Source: Reticulitermes speratus
Lineage: Eukaryota; Arthropoda; Insecta; Blattodea; Rhinotermitidae
Assembly (NCBI GenBank): GCA_021186555.1
Contig: JAJKFL010000039.1
Coordinates: 24,015,733 to 24,079,732 of the forward strand
Direction of reading: 5' to 3'
Length of the DNA: 64,000 nt
Part shown: positions 50,119 through 61,480 of the stretch, piece after piece
Position numbering within the stretch: the stretch's first letter is position 1
How the letters are laid out: every line of letters begins with the position of its first letter
Translations under genes and position numbers: made by a program
The notes under the pieces: model-generated
Seen by the model: the letters and a program-made list of their open reading frames with translations, nothing else
The model's database searches: none
Told to the model about the DNA's origin: nothing

Positions 50119-50232
50119 TTGGAAGTATTGCAGGTGGGAATAATCCCGGAATGCGAGTTCCCGGTCCAATAGGAATTCCAGGGGCTGCTGGTTCGTCGCC
50201 ATATCCACCTCAGCCACCAGCGGCGTGAACGA
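50119..50232 (-). CDS. Kdm3: Kdm3 exon (N-terminal conserved region, part 2)
   Basis: This 114-nt exon has 38 codons, phase 0-0. It begins SFTPLVAEVD, contains EFLLDRELAF and ends LQYFQ. The family counterpart is the stretch of KDM3A after QWPAITYKPLLD that continues VRFLGDQQRVF. The acceptor is TTGCTTGCAG and the donor is CAA/GTGAGTAT, both strong. It lies 2.9 kb downstream of the preceding exon on the minus strand and joins the next exon in frame across an intron of about 15 kb. The plus strand of the same bases also has an open frame rich in Gly and Pro, but that is a shadow. Confidence 0.9.
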
Positions 50233-52108
50233 CTGCAAGCAACAAGTATCTATATCATACAGTTCTCTATTAAAAGCTAAGTAGACGAATATCAGTCAGT
50301 TCCCAATACGTACGTGAAAAATTCTACCCGAACTACTGACGACTTCCTGGTTTCCTATTTAAAGACAAACTATATGCAAAATCAGACAAGATTAAAACAT
50401 AAACATGCGTGCGTAAACGCGAAGCATTTCTTGCTCTTGCAGTTTCCAAAGCATGACTCTGCTTCATGGAACGGGTTACTGTAATACTAGCTTTTAGTGT
50501 GTTATGTTTTTGCGATCGTAACTAGTTTCTTGTACTTCCCTGCCCATGCCTTTAATCTAACTTTCTCTTATACATACCGTAGCAAATTTATCTGGCTCGT
50601 GCTGTACTCCAAACCCTCTACATTTTCCTCTTTAATAAGATATGGTCTATTGAGAGTCTCGGCAGACACATCTGACCATTCATTGGACCACAAACCTATC
50701 CGGAATAAGAAAATCGCGCTTGGCATACCCTAAGCTTACGTAAGCGCTTCCCTCTTCAGTGCTATGCAGGAATTCCACTAACTTTCATATCCGGTAAAGG
50801 ATTATTGTTTATTTGATTTAAAAGTTGTGTTTAAAAGCGGGATGCTGCTCACCGCGATCGAATACAATGGTGATCTGTTCCCGAGGTATAAACCAATAAT
50901 ATGGTGCTGTATTTACTCGTTTAATTTTCTCCTTTATCTGCTACCGTACTCTAATACAGAAATATATAAATACGCGAGTGGTTCACCCGGGTTTCTTTAA
51001 GTTACATCAATATAGGCCTATATGTTTTCTTAACTGTTATTCTGCTGGGTTAACTATTTATTAAACTCTCGTTTATTTCGTTACGTTTTGCGTCGTATTT
51101 TTCATTTATCCCGTTTACATGTCATACATAAGGAGGACTCTAATATACGAAAGAGTATAAATTATTTATTTTTTTGATAGTTTTTGATGGTAGATTATTA
51201 AAACATACTACGGAGATACCAGGTTCGAATCTTGGACGTGACACTAGATACCCTCATAAGTTTTTCGTAGTTTCCTTAGTTTATCCATGCAAATAATAGA
51301 CTAGTTGTCCAATTAGATCATCATCGCTGCTTTCTAAACTCTTTCCAAATCATTCATCCTACAGTCGGAACTATACGATCTGGGATACTGGCAGCGTCGC
51401 AAATATATATACACACACAAGAGAATAAAAAAATAAACACGTAACCAAGTATGAAAGGGAGAAAAAATGAAACAATAAAGAATACAAGGCGAGATGGCAA
51501 AAAAAAAAAAAAGATGAAAGAAAGAAAAACAGAAAGGACAAGAGGAAGGAAAAAAGAAATAACTCAGTGCGTGCACAAGCTCAGCTTCGATTTCTTAAGC
51601 TTCAAGTCTAAACAATTTAAATTTTTGGTTTCCACGGGATCTCAAACGTGACTTTTCATAACATATGCAGAATCAGAGCTGCTATATGGGTTACTTAATG
51701 ATGACGTCGGTATCGAAGACTATATAGCATCGAATAACAGGACTGATGAATGTTGAATTGGGAAGGATAAGGACAGAAGCGGTCGTCCACGCAGCTACTA
51801 TCCCGGAATTGACCAGGAAGGTGTTAAGAAAAACAACGAAAACGTGTGTCAGTATAGGCGGTATGCCAGTCCACATTGGAACCAGGCACCTCTCGAATAC
51901 AATCCTACATTATTACAGCTACAGCAACTCGTTCGGTACGTACGAATACTCAAAGACAGTCGTAAAAATCATCAAATTCGAAACTCCGCTGACACATGTA
52001 CATGGTACATACAATACCCAAGTATCTTACCATGAAAAGAATAAAGGTGAAAGGTAAAAGCGTTCATGTGTTTAATCAAACACCATGTCATGGAAACACA
52101 TGGAGAAG

Positions 52109-52374
52109 TGGAGGTATAGCTCCATGCATTCTTGATCTCGGTGCCACATATATATATGAGTGGTTCGCTTCGCGTCCAGGTCGCTCTAAGCATAGTAGGC
52201 TTACACAATGGATTGGAAGCTGGGTGGGCCCCACAACCGGTATGGACTCTGCAGTGCGCTGCGGCGATGAAAACATTCTGTGCTCCTGTTGTGAGTGTTA
52301 ACCCCATTCTCCTGTCCTCTTTCCCGTAGCCTAGTCATTATACGTGTATTAACTGAGTTATCCCAGCTCGCATC
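52109..52374 (-). mobile_element. SINE family A, diverged
   Basis: Plus-strand GGAGGTATAGCTCCATGC, CTGGGTGGGCCCCACAACC and CCCGTAGCCTAGTCATTATA. An insertion-like AT stretch sits in the 3' part. Confidence 0.75.
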
Positions 52375-52721
52375 CATGGAAAAGTACCGTCATTAAAAAA
52401 ACATTGCATTTAAGGCCACTTGCACCATAAGATCAGAAGTTTACACAGCAATGGACTACACTTCGGAAAATAACATTTGCATAAACAAATATCTTATTCA
52501 TCCACACCAGTTACGTCATTAAAAGTTAAGGTAGCCTGCAGTGTTTGTAAAGCAAATACGTATCGTTAAATGGCTGTATCTCCTAAACGAAATGAAACAT
52601 GGCTACAATTATTGCACTAGTTCAAAACCCACACACTACAATTTGCTGTCGCATTCTACAATAGGCCCCATACTTTTGTACACACTTCTGCAACCTATAA
52701 GACCCACACTCAACGCTCTTC

Positions 52722-52963
52722 CTTCAGAAGCTAAAAAGGAACAGCGCAACAGATATCTCGAATTGTTGTTCGCGTTCATCAGGTGTTTGATCGGTAGACT
52801 TCATCTTTGGTCCAATCCCACAAAAATAAATCACATGGAGCAGATCGGCACTTCGCGGAGGCCATTCTATTGGTCCACGACGCCTAATCCACCAACCAGG
52901 AAAATGGTTGTCAAACGTGATTACAAGTGGATACAGGTACATCATGCTAAAGGCGGTATTTCC
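52722..52963 (-). pseudogene. Transposase fragment, mariner/IS630 superfamily
   Basis: On the minus strand the translation contains FPGWWIRRRGPIEWPPRSAD and, after a changed stretch, TPDEREQQ. It resembles the family pattern F-x-x-RWIGRRGP-x-EWPPRSPDL-x-P-x-D-FFLWG followed by TPD. The expected LTPLDFFLWG is altered to LLHVIYFCG, removing the usual third acidic residue, and a stop follows. It is a C-terminal relic only; no terminal repeats were located. Confidence 0.75.
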
Positions 52964-53123
52964 TAACGGAGCGGTACCTTGCTACGATGCTTGTACCATT
53001 TTAAACCTTAAACACTATTACTGTATGACCAACATGAACTTAAGTACTGACTTTCAAATCAGCCCATATATGTACATTTTCGGGAATTAAGGAGTCAGTA
53101 TAAAATTACAGTAGGGTACTTAC

Positions 53124-53288
53124 CAGAGCGGGCCACAGGACGGTGCGTCCATTGATAGCGGCCAGTGGGTCCACACGTTCAGTCCACACAAGACTGTGTT
53201 CCACCAGAAACAGGTGGAAGAGGCTGTCCTTGTAGATGCTGATCCACTCTCGCCTGTGCCACTCAACGCCATCATATTCCACCAGCAC
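53124..53288 (-). CDS. Kdm3: Kdm3 exon (N-terminal conserved region, part 1)
   Basis: KDM3/JMJD1 proteins are nuclear Fe(II)/2-oxoglutarate-dependent demethylases that remove methyl groups from histone H3K9. This exon encodes 55 codons in phase 0-0. The translation contains VLVEYDGVEW, REWISIY, FLVEHSLVW and ends WPAL, which lines up with the vertebrate KDM3A stretch around VEFDGESW, WIEVY, FLVEHNLV and QWPA. The acceptor reads TTTGCTTCAG before the first GTG codon and the donor is CTG/GTAAGTA. The next exon continues directly as SFTPLV, giving the family's WPA-x-x-x-x-PL-x junction. The N-terminal start exon is not seen here and should lie to the right. The match to KDM3 is from recall of the family, not from a search; no other family I know shares this order of motifs. 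Confidence 0.9.
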
Positions 53289-53569
53289 CTGAAGCAAATT
53301 CGTCTCGTTACAGAACCTGGCCCATCGGCAGGCTTACTTACCTTTGGAAACACAGTTTCCATCAAAACTTTACCCTACAAATGAACAACTAATTCGCAAC
53401 ACGTACCACGACTTTCAATTCTATCGATGTGCGAAGTGAAAATGAACTGGCGAATCTAAGTCAGCAGTCCGAGTAACACCACTTGTATTTGAAAATTGCA
53501 AATTTAAGGTTCCAGATGATTGAATTCTGACGTAACCCCATGACATGTCTATGCAGGCACAGAGGTCAG

Positions 53570-53805
53570 GCGGAGGTATAGCTCCAACCTATCGCAACCT
53601 CGGCGCTAGAAAGGGGTGGGTGGTCAGCATCACGCCCCGGGCGCTTTACCCCTGGGAAACACCCGGTACACATTGTACAGGAGGCTGAGCGGGCCTCGGG
53701 GCCGGTCTGGGCGGGCACGGAAAATCTCGCCCCCGAAAGGTTTCGATCCTCGGACCGTCCAGCCCGTAGCGAGTCGCTATACCGACTGCCCCATCCCGGC
53801 CGCGT
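53570..53805 (-). mobile_element. SINE family A (GCGACTCGC subtype), left member of a pair
   Basis: Plus-strand GGAGGTATAGCTCCAACC, GCGCTTTACCCCTGGG and GTCCAGCCCGTAGCGAGTCG. It is close in sequence to the copy at 58577 and lies head-to-head with the copy at 53863. Confidence 0.85.
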
Positions 53806-53862
53806 AGATATGTAATAATACGAAGAAGAAATACATTTTACTTGTCCTACAATACTGCAAAG

Positions 53863-54151
53863 GGGATGGCGTGGTTAGTTTAATGACTAAGCTACGGGTT
53901 CGACGATTCGGAGTTCGAATTCCGGCCGGGGGAGGAAGAGATTTTTTCCGTGTCCTGAACGCCCAGACCCGCTCTGGGGCCCATCCAGCATCCTATTCAA
54001 TGGGCACCGGGGGCTCTTTCTCCGGCGATAAAGCGGTCGGGGCGTGAGGCTGACCACTCACCTCGAGCTCGTGCCGAGGTTAAGAATTAGTGCAGCTATA
54101 CCTCCAGTCCCATACAAGCCTTCATGGTGTGTGCAGGAACAACTTTACTTG
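53863..54151 (+). mobile_element. SINE family A, right member of head-to-head pair
   Basis: GGTTAGTTTAATGACTAAGC, B-box GAGTTCGAATTCC and a complete 3' end. Its head faces the head of the minus-strand copy ending at 53805, only about 60 bp away. Confidence 0.85.
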
Positions 54152-54634
54152 TTACGTGCTTACCTACTACAATACTGGTGTCAGCCTTAAATTAACAACA
54201 AAGCCAATGGAAGTAATGAGTAAGTCTGCGTCTTTCTACGCTTGCTTTCTCTTAAAAAACCCCGTCCTTTGAAAACATGAGTTCTCAGTTTCGGGTTCCA
54301 CTCAGCATATTTCTGAGCACAACAAACAGTGTGTCAGAAACACACAGGTACGGTACGAGACAGTGCCACAACGGTCCATGCCCTCGCCCAAGGCCATCAA
54401 TGCAACTAAATCAAATCGCTGCAGAAGTGGTTCAATGGCATTCTTCAAGGCAAAAGCAGGGCGAGATGTGTACAGTAAGAATGTATTATGAACAAGCCAC
54501 GTAACTACTTAAATGAAGGATACCTAATTCCCACACAATCATTTCACCAAGGTCATCAGACACAGAATTTCCTTGCTGGTTTCCCACAATACACATGAAA
54601 CAAATGTTTCATTTAACAGCGTGAACACCGAACG

Positions 54635-54712
54635 GGCTGGTGTAGCGGCAAAACTCTAGATTTGGATTGATGAGGTACGCGTTTCAGATCTCGGCTGGAT
54701 CATCAACTATCC
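54635..54712 (+). mobile_element. tRNA-like SINE head fragment
   Basis: GGTGTAGCGGCAAAACTCTA followed by a box-B-like GCGTTTCAGATCTCGGC and TGGATCATCA. No downstream body is recognisable. Confidence 0.35.
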
Positions 54713-54762
54713 TGAATGGAGGGAAAGGGGGTTTCGTGGTTATCCTTCGTCCGTCTAGGCAA

Positions 54763-55000
54763 ATTCCAAAAACAAGCCGCGGCGTTTAGTCACGGCGTCT
54801 CACAGCGGAGGCCCGGTTTTGATTCCAGGCCAGTCAAAAGTGGGATCTGTGGTGGACAAAATGGTACTGGGACAGGCTCTTCTCCGAGTACTTCGGTTTC
54901 ATCTATCAGTATTATTCTACAAATGCTCCATACTCATCCATTCCTCTATCACCGACGCTACATAATCTTAGCAATTGACAGAGCCGTTAAGTAACACACG
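54763..55000 (+). mobile_element. SINE family B variant with E-type tail
   Basis: A B head (TCTCACAGCGGAGGCCCGG) and body lead into GACGCTACATAATCTTAGC and AATTGACAGAGCCGTTAAG, the E-type tail. A second, isolated E-type tail follows at about 55020-55070. Confidence 0.75.
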
Positions 55001-57914
55001 TAAGAACTAATTATCCTGCATTGGACGCCATATTGTTTGCGTTACTGACAGCGCCGTAAAACAAACCACTGATCCGGAGAAAATCCAGACAAACCAAGAC
55101 TCAGCACATAAATGTTGAAATAAGGATAAATTTACGAAGGGCCAATCAAACAACTTCAAGCATTTTATGCACCCCAAGGACTGCTGTTTTCATGAGTCCA
55201 CTACTGCTCTATATGTCGTATATCGAAAACGATGAATCTAGTCCACACTCTCAAACCTTATTTACATGTATTTTAAGCTACCCTCCCATCCACATAGGCC
55301 CCTCATGTGGTCTCTTCCCTTTAGGTTTTCCGAAAAAAATTTCATCTCATCTCATCCTCCTTGATTTAACTACACTAATACTTGTGCAGAGCTTTAAATT
55401 ACGAAATTTCTAAAATTTATATAATGTTAATCCATTTGAAAATAAAATCATAAATTTGTGCGGGTATATGCTATTTACCAAATGGGGCGAGCAAGAACCC
55501 TATTAACAGCTGCGTCTGGAGTATATTCATTAATCATTTTAATATTAAATATGAAAACTAACCTGATTGTATTTAAATACTCAGTTCGAAACGTGCAGTA
55601 AACACTTCTCTTATCGATTATAAAAACATTCAGTTAATACTGTATAGGGAAATACTTGCTATTTGTTTTGAAATCCACACAAAACACATAAATGCAATCG
55701 ACACGCAAAGCGTAATGTCAACCTCACGGTACATATAGTAACCACTAGGCCTTAAAGGGTAAAGTTATTTAACTGGTCAATAAATGCTCTACTCTTACAA
55801 ACCCCGAAGGTCATCATAAAATTGGAACTTATCTTAAACCAGTTTAGTCAACGTTACAGCTTCAAGACATGACAAATAAACAGTTACAAGATTTATTATT
55901 CACGTTTTCAGACTGTTTATCGTCTTAGTTCCCTAGTTTTATTTGCTTTAAATAATACAGTCCTGCGAGACCCGGTGCATGGAAACGCAGCGCTGCCGGA
56001 CTCCATTATTAATTGAAATCCTTACACTACGCATCAAAGACGAGCTGGCACACACTGCATGAATTACCGGTGCAGCATGTTTAGCTATTCATTACAGTGG
56101 CTCAGCCCACGGTGAATCGTACAAAACATGAGAGCCAGAGCTCGCTGGGGCAATGACCTAGCCGGCGCCGAGAAATACGGAGTTCCTCAACCTGCACTGG
56201 GAGACTTGGGGAATCAATGACAAAAGGAGACGAGCTGTGGGAGGTACGAAATGATACACGTGTGTAGACCGAACACTGCTGTGTACTGGTTGGAATACAA
56301 ATTCTTATTCGTGAGGTCTGAGGTTCGTATTTTGGCTAACCAGAGGAATTTCTGTTTACCTCAGACCACAGAGGCAAGTTCTGGTTTAGTACCTTAAAAC
56401 AGGGTATGATCGCTTAGTCCAGCATTCGTAATCATCACGTAACGTCCTATGAAGTACCATAATTAGGGGTAGGGGGAGGGAGGAGCAAAAGCACGAGTGC
56501 AACTAGACGAACGACACTATAATTTGATAGGTTAATGATTTATACAGGTCATGTTGTTAGGATAGTGACATCTAAGACAGTACAAGCGCTGAGAATGTGA
56601 CCAGATATGGGGACACGAAGAATGCTTACAGAATTTTGATGAAGGGCTCGGGATAGGGAGATGGAAGTATAATTTAAACAGATATTAAGGAAATGGCTTG
56701 AGGATGGGAGTTGGATGGAACTGGCTCGTATCAAGTGGTACTGACACAGTTCCCCTGTCCCTGAGAAATGCTACGTGCCAATTAAAACGTCGTATAAGTG
56801 CGATGTAATGGATGGGAGATCTTGCTGTATTATTCTATACCAAGTTACAAAGAATTACATGCCAACTGTTCGCATTATTTATAAATTAGAGTAACATTAT
56901 AATGCCAATATAACTACGTGGTTCAAATGTACTAGCACAGGCTGTTACGCGCTTCTGTTACACAGCCCGAAGAGTACGCTTAAAATTCTCATTGTCCATA
57001 TTGACGACTCTATGAACTGTTGGAAATTATCTCGGGCTCCAACACTACCTGACCTACTACGTGACCTGAATTTGTTTCATTCACACTTTTCATGCATTTG
57101 CTTTTCACTGTCGACTACTTCCTTTCTTGATAAGCTACGGGGCCACAAAAACTCGAAATATTGCACGTGTGTCACGACATGAAACAGGTCCAGAAGGAGT
57201 TCGTAATACGCCAACAATATAATCGCAGAATTGTATATGCCAAACACGTGGTTTTTAAAGCAATGCGTATTTTAAGTGTTTTAAGTGTCAGAACTGGACA
57301 AAGAAAAGACGATCACACAACTAAAAACGCACATCTTCACGGCACTATTCACATGTTGCTATGCTTAGTAACAAAGTCGGTTTTGCGCCCCCTTCAGTTC
57401 GACGCTCTGGCCTACAGTCCAGCTCGCCCATCCCTAAAACAGGCCCTGTCATCATATACTTCAAAAAGAAGACAACTTTTAGAAGCGACTGAAACGAATA
57501 CTTTGGCAGAATTTGGGCAATTGTGCAAGAAGCCAACGTCGTATTAAACATACAGAAGAACGGGCCGACGAACAAAGAAAGACTGCAGTAAACATGTGTC
57601 AAACGTGACACTAAAACGGACAGTGACAGCACGAAGAGATGCCATGGGACACGCAAGGAGACGACGGGACAGGCGCTGTGGAAATAAATAACAAGTTATT
57701 ACGTATATGAAGAAAAATAGAACTGCAGGCGAGGAGAAATAATGAGCGTATTTCAGGTTCGAAATGTTTTCAAATTCAGAGCAGGTCTTCGGAAGTGCCA
57801 GCCTACAGCTGGACCAGTCGGGAAAACAAAAAGAATATGATTTGAGGTTTTCATGGTGATGAAGATTCATAATATAGTCCTGTGGGACATAACAATGTGT
57901 AGTCTGGCAGATGG

Positions 57915-57956
57915 GTGCCACGTTTCGAAAGAGAATGCTACCTCCATCTGCAGGAT
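57915..57956 (-). ncRNA. Degenerate Penelope/hammerhead-like repeat fragment
   Basis: On the minus strand CTGCAGATGGAGG is followed by TCGAAACGT. The core is mutated (CTGC in place of CTGA). The layout of core, about 20 bases and GAAAC matches the other copies in this window. Confidence 0.3.
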
Positions 57957-57998
57957 ACAAGTGAACCAAACTGGTAAAGTAGCTTGTTACCCATAAGT

Positions 57999-58020
57999 GG
58001 GGGGGGGGGGGGGGGGGGGG
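57999..58020 (+). repeat. Run of 22 G
   Basis: An uninterrupted G run, a possible quadruplex-forming site and a likely sequencing length-error site. Confidence 0.9.
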
Positions 58021-58576
58021 AAGGAACGGATCACGGAGGACAGAATTGGCCAACCAGAAGGAGGGAATGTGAAAAAAAAAAAACTATAGACGGGCCAATG
58101 AAAGTCGTAAGTCCTAAGACGAGTACTACTCCACGAAAGAAGGAACAAAGAGGGAAAAGTACCCTTGCACAGACAAGAAAGAAACATGCGACCCTTTGGC
58201 AGGAATGGAAGGAAAAATAATTTCAAAGCGAACCATAGATTATAAAGGGCAACAAATCCAAGGCAGAACGAAGGAAGAGCACGAAAGTGTACAGGCTGCA
58301 AAAGAGAACATGCAAACGGCCCTTTTTTCCGTTTGTACTTCACCCGCTTAAAATAAATTTACAACAAATGGAAACTGATGAAGTACATTAAAACTGTCCC
58401 TCTAGGCTGTATGTGAAGAGGAACTGAAGCTCTAAATATTATCCTGGGCACTAAATGGAGGAAAGTGGTCAGATTGACGCTCAGATGTTTCTAACAGTAG
58501 GGAAAGGAACCCCACTTGATGCAAAGGTGAAGAACCAGCACCATTACATATGCAAGCAAAGTTCTCCCTATAACAG

Positions 58577-58832
58577 GCCATGAAGGCCCCGAGGGGGAGT
58601 AGAGGTATAGCTCTATTCTTTCTTTAACCTCGGCGCTAGACGGGGGTGGGTGGTCAACGCCACGCCCCGACCGCTTTACCCCTGGGAAAGAGACCCGGTA
58701 CCCACTGTACAGGAGGCTGGGTGGGCTCAGGGCCCGTCTGGACGGGTGCGAAAAATCTCGCCCGCACTGGGACTGGATCCCCCGACCGTCCAGCCCGTAG
58801 TGAGTCGCTATACCGACTATGCAATCCCGGCA
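58577..58832 (-). mobile_element. SINE family A (GCGACTCGC subtype), left member of a pair
   Basis: Plus-strand CCATGAAGGCCCCGAGGG, GACCGCTTTACCCCTGGG and CGTCCAGCCCGTAGTGAGTC. It is complete at both ends. Confidence 0.87.
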
Positions 58833-58942
58833 CACATTATATATATGCTGGCCAGGAATCAAACTCTCGACGTCCATATCGTATATTTTCTCACTCAGGT
58901 ACATGCCTTCTCACTTACTGATTTACATGAGCAGAATACCTA

Positions 58943-59190
58943 GACTGCAGTTCGATTTCGCAGAGGCAAGAGATTTTTTGCTTCTCCAAAAGTCTAGACT
59001 GGCTCCGCGGTCAACCTAGCCTGCTATTCACTTAGTACCAGGAGTTCTTTCCCCGGGGGTAAAGCGGCAGGGGCGTGAAGTTGACCACTCACCTCCATCC
59101 AGTGTCCAGGTTAGGAAAGATGGGCGATATACTTCTACCCCCTTCCGTCCCAATGCCTTCACGGCTTGCACAGGGACATTTACCTTTATG
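58943..59190 (+). mobile_element. SINE family A, 5' truncated, right member of a pair
   Basis: It starts near the B box (GCAGTTCGATTTCGC) and retains TTCCCCGGGGGTAAAGCGGC and the 3' end. It faces the minus-strand copy at 58577-58832. Confidence 0.8.
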
Positions 59191-60674
59191 AATAGAACAG
59201 CATGCAATTTACTGCTGCACTGACTGGCACAATTACACATAACTGCTAATAACCGATACCATATTATCTTCATTTTTTTGTGTGAAGGAGTTGGCAAAAT
59301 TAGAACATGAATACATTACACACAAATATGGGGCTGTCCGCCCACAACAGAATTCGATTTGACTACTCAGTATTAAAGTACCTAATGACCTCTGACGTGT
59401 TTCTTACATACAGTAAGTCGCATGTCTATCTCAAGTAGAGGAAAATAATTTGAGACGCCTTCATACACAAAACCGACATTTGTTCCTATCTCCACGATTT
59501 CAAGCAAACGTACAAAGAAACAACAGTTGGTGGATAGGGGAGTTGTTTTATGCAAGTATGAAGATAATGCTACCAATAAATTAGAAAAAAAGAGTTCGTG
59601 ATGGGTCAAGGACGAACATGAACACAAATTTTCATAAGCAAAAATGAGATTAGAAGCCAAGAGTAGCACGAACTGTCACGCTAATTACGTTTTAGTTCTT
59701 GAGTACATGCTTGAGACAGATTACCTTTGCTCCATTTAAGGCGTTCAAAGTTAAAACGGTTTACACATTTCTTCCCCTTATGGAATTAAATATTGTTACG
59801 ACAACAAAATCAGGGAGTGAGGTATGCAGTGCGCATGAAAAAGCCTTATGAGCCTTGCAAGCGTTCATTTGAAGACCTGAGAGGACGACACCGCTTTGGA
59901 GGATCTGACGCGGACACTGAAATGCTTGTTAAGACAATAGAGTGTGAGAGTGTGGATTTGGCCCACCTGTCGAAGAAGGGGTCCACTGGCAGAGCCCAGT
60001 CTACATGATAATTAAAAACCCCACACAGACTCCATACGGCGGGGAATTTCATGACTAGCTGAACGACCATTAACCTTGGATACAACACATTAAATAAACT
60101 ATTTGATACCACATAGCACTATTCGGTATCATGTTTACACAGGACATAAAAAAATTAGGCTCCTGCTAAGAGGAAGAGTAACATTCGGGTAGATATAGGA
60201 GTTGGAAAACTATGGTAATTATTAAATTATTTGAAATGTGGCACGAGAAATGCTGTACGTGAGACAGGGTTTGCGTGATGGGGGTTCCTTGCAACGCATT
60301 GCGCCTGCCGCCATCCTAACATTTCGTTCATACAGGCCTCTCCGCAGACGACACGCAGACCATGAGATATGTTTCATATAATGTTTAGTTCTCGTGACCT
60401 GCACAGGCAAATGTGACCACAGCCCTAAAGACGGACAGGTCACGAAATGTTCAGTCTTCTCAGACCTCCCACAGCTCTAATTCACTAACAGACATGTAGG
60501 GTACTTAGGCCTGCGCCTTGGCCTTCCGTCCACAATTATTTATTTCTAAGTACAGTTCCATTTAAAACTGAGACCTTAACCCTTCAAAGCACAGTCGTAA
60601 TTGTAATCCACCACCCGCGATAACATTTAAACAATTATATGATTTTTTGCAGAGAGTATGTCTATTGTAACGCC

Positions 60675-60931
60675 AATTCCAGTGGCAGTGCGGTCTAAGG
60701 CGTGAGTCTGAGGCCGCTCGCTTACTAGGATTGTGGGTTCGAATCCCACCGGGGGCATGGATGTCTGTCTCTTGTGAGTGTTGTGTGTTGTCAGACAGAG
60801 ATCTCTGCGACGAGCTGGTCCCTCGTCCAGCGGAGTCCTACCGAACGTGATGTGTTTAAAAAGTGTGATCGTGTAGCCTCGAAAAATGAGGCGGCCTAGG
60901 CCCCCAAGGGGCTGTCGAGCCATTGAAAAAA
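60675..60931 (+). mobile_element. SINE family C with perfect 17-bp target duplication
   Basis: The head is AATTCCAGTGGCAGTGCGG with B-box GGGTTCGAATCCC, and the element ends GAGCCATTG plus an A-run. The duplication ATGTCTATTGTAACGCC is identical at 60658-60674 and 60932-60948. The A-rich tail and long duplication indicate L1/RTE-type target-primed insertion, and fairly recent. Confidence 0.93.
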
Positions 60932-60989
60932 ATGTCTATTGTAACGCCCACAATAAACGGTGATTATTTCCCTGAACAGTATTAAAAAC

Positions 60990-61480
60990 AGCCACCCTCC
61001 GAGTTACGTCTTCTCGACGTAGGTCGTTCCGAACTTACGTCGTTTGCCCCTAGACCCAATATAGTAAGTAAATACCGCAAACTCGTAAGTACGATGCTGA
61101 CGATGTCTTCGAATATATCTGAAATCACGTGATCGGGATATCATGCCAGACCATATTGCTAAAATTCGGTAGCAAAGCGCCCTTGAAGAAGCTGAGCAAC
61201 CTCAGCCTGATTAAGGGGCTTCAGACTCATTAAAGCTGACATCAAGGTGTTTGAGTACATTCATTCGAAAGAGCAGCGGGCATGAACAACTAGACACACG
61301 GAATTACGAGAACGCTTGCTTGATATGAGATCCTGACGGAGAAGAGGTCTTTGTCTCGCCAGACTCCAGTCCTTGATTTATTCAAGTCAATGTCAGGGAT
61401 TCGTGAATCGCCATCTGCATTGCTGGATATTGGAGATGATGATCTAGATGACCGGCATACAGTTCAAGAGGAAGTGCCTC
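60990..61480 (+). pseudogene. Possible Tigger-like element relic
   Basis: 60990-61070 repeats the GAGTTACGTC, TCGACGTA and CGAACTTACGTCG strings that characterise the subterminal region of the Tigger-like MITE at 31.4 kb. Further right, a short open frame at 61351-61539 has QTPVLDLFKS and GDDDLDD, which could be a decayed transposase C-terminus. The matching right end was not found. Confidence 0.35.

Larger units (their letters stand above)
50233..53123 (-). other. Kdm3 intron (2.9 kb)
   Basis: The intron holds a SINE A copy and a mariner/IS630-type transposase fragment, described separately. From 50233 to about 51180 I see nothing beyond AT-rich unique sequence. At 51180-51410 there is a possible SINE fragment: a GGTTCGAATC B-box-like string followed by a tail ending GATACTGGCAGCGTCGC, like family E. 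At 51745-51890 there is a weak similarity to family F. Confidence 0.85.

Noticed and set aside
53342..53374. A 33-nt mini-exon on the minus strand just upstream of the Kdm3 exon at 53288 (TAG acceptor, AAG/GTAAGTAAG donor, in frame)
   Set aside because: It would need a 53-nt intron, has a weak polypyrimidine tract, and its peptide (ending VFPK) does not resemble the family sequence expected there. The donor is attractive, so RNA-seq could overturn this.
57544..58053. A 169-codon minus-strand open frame
   Set aside because: It begins with a poly-Pro from the 22-G run and crosses a degenerate hammerhead-like repeat, so it is a by-product of repeats.
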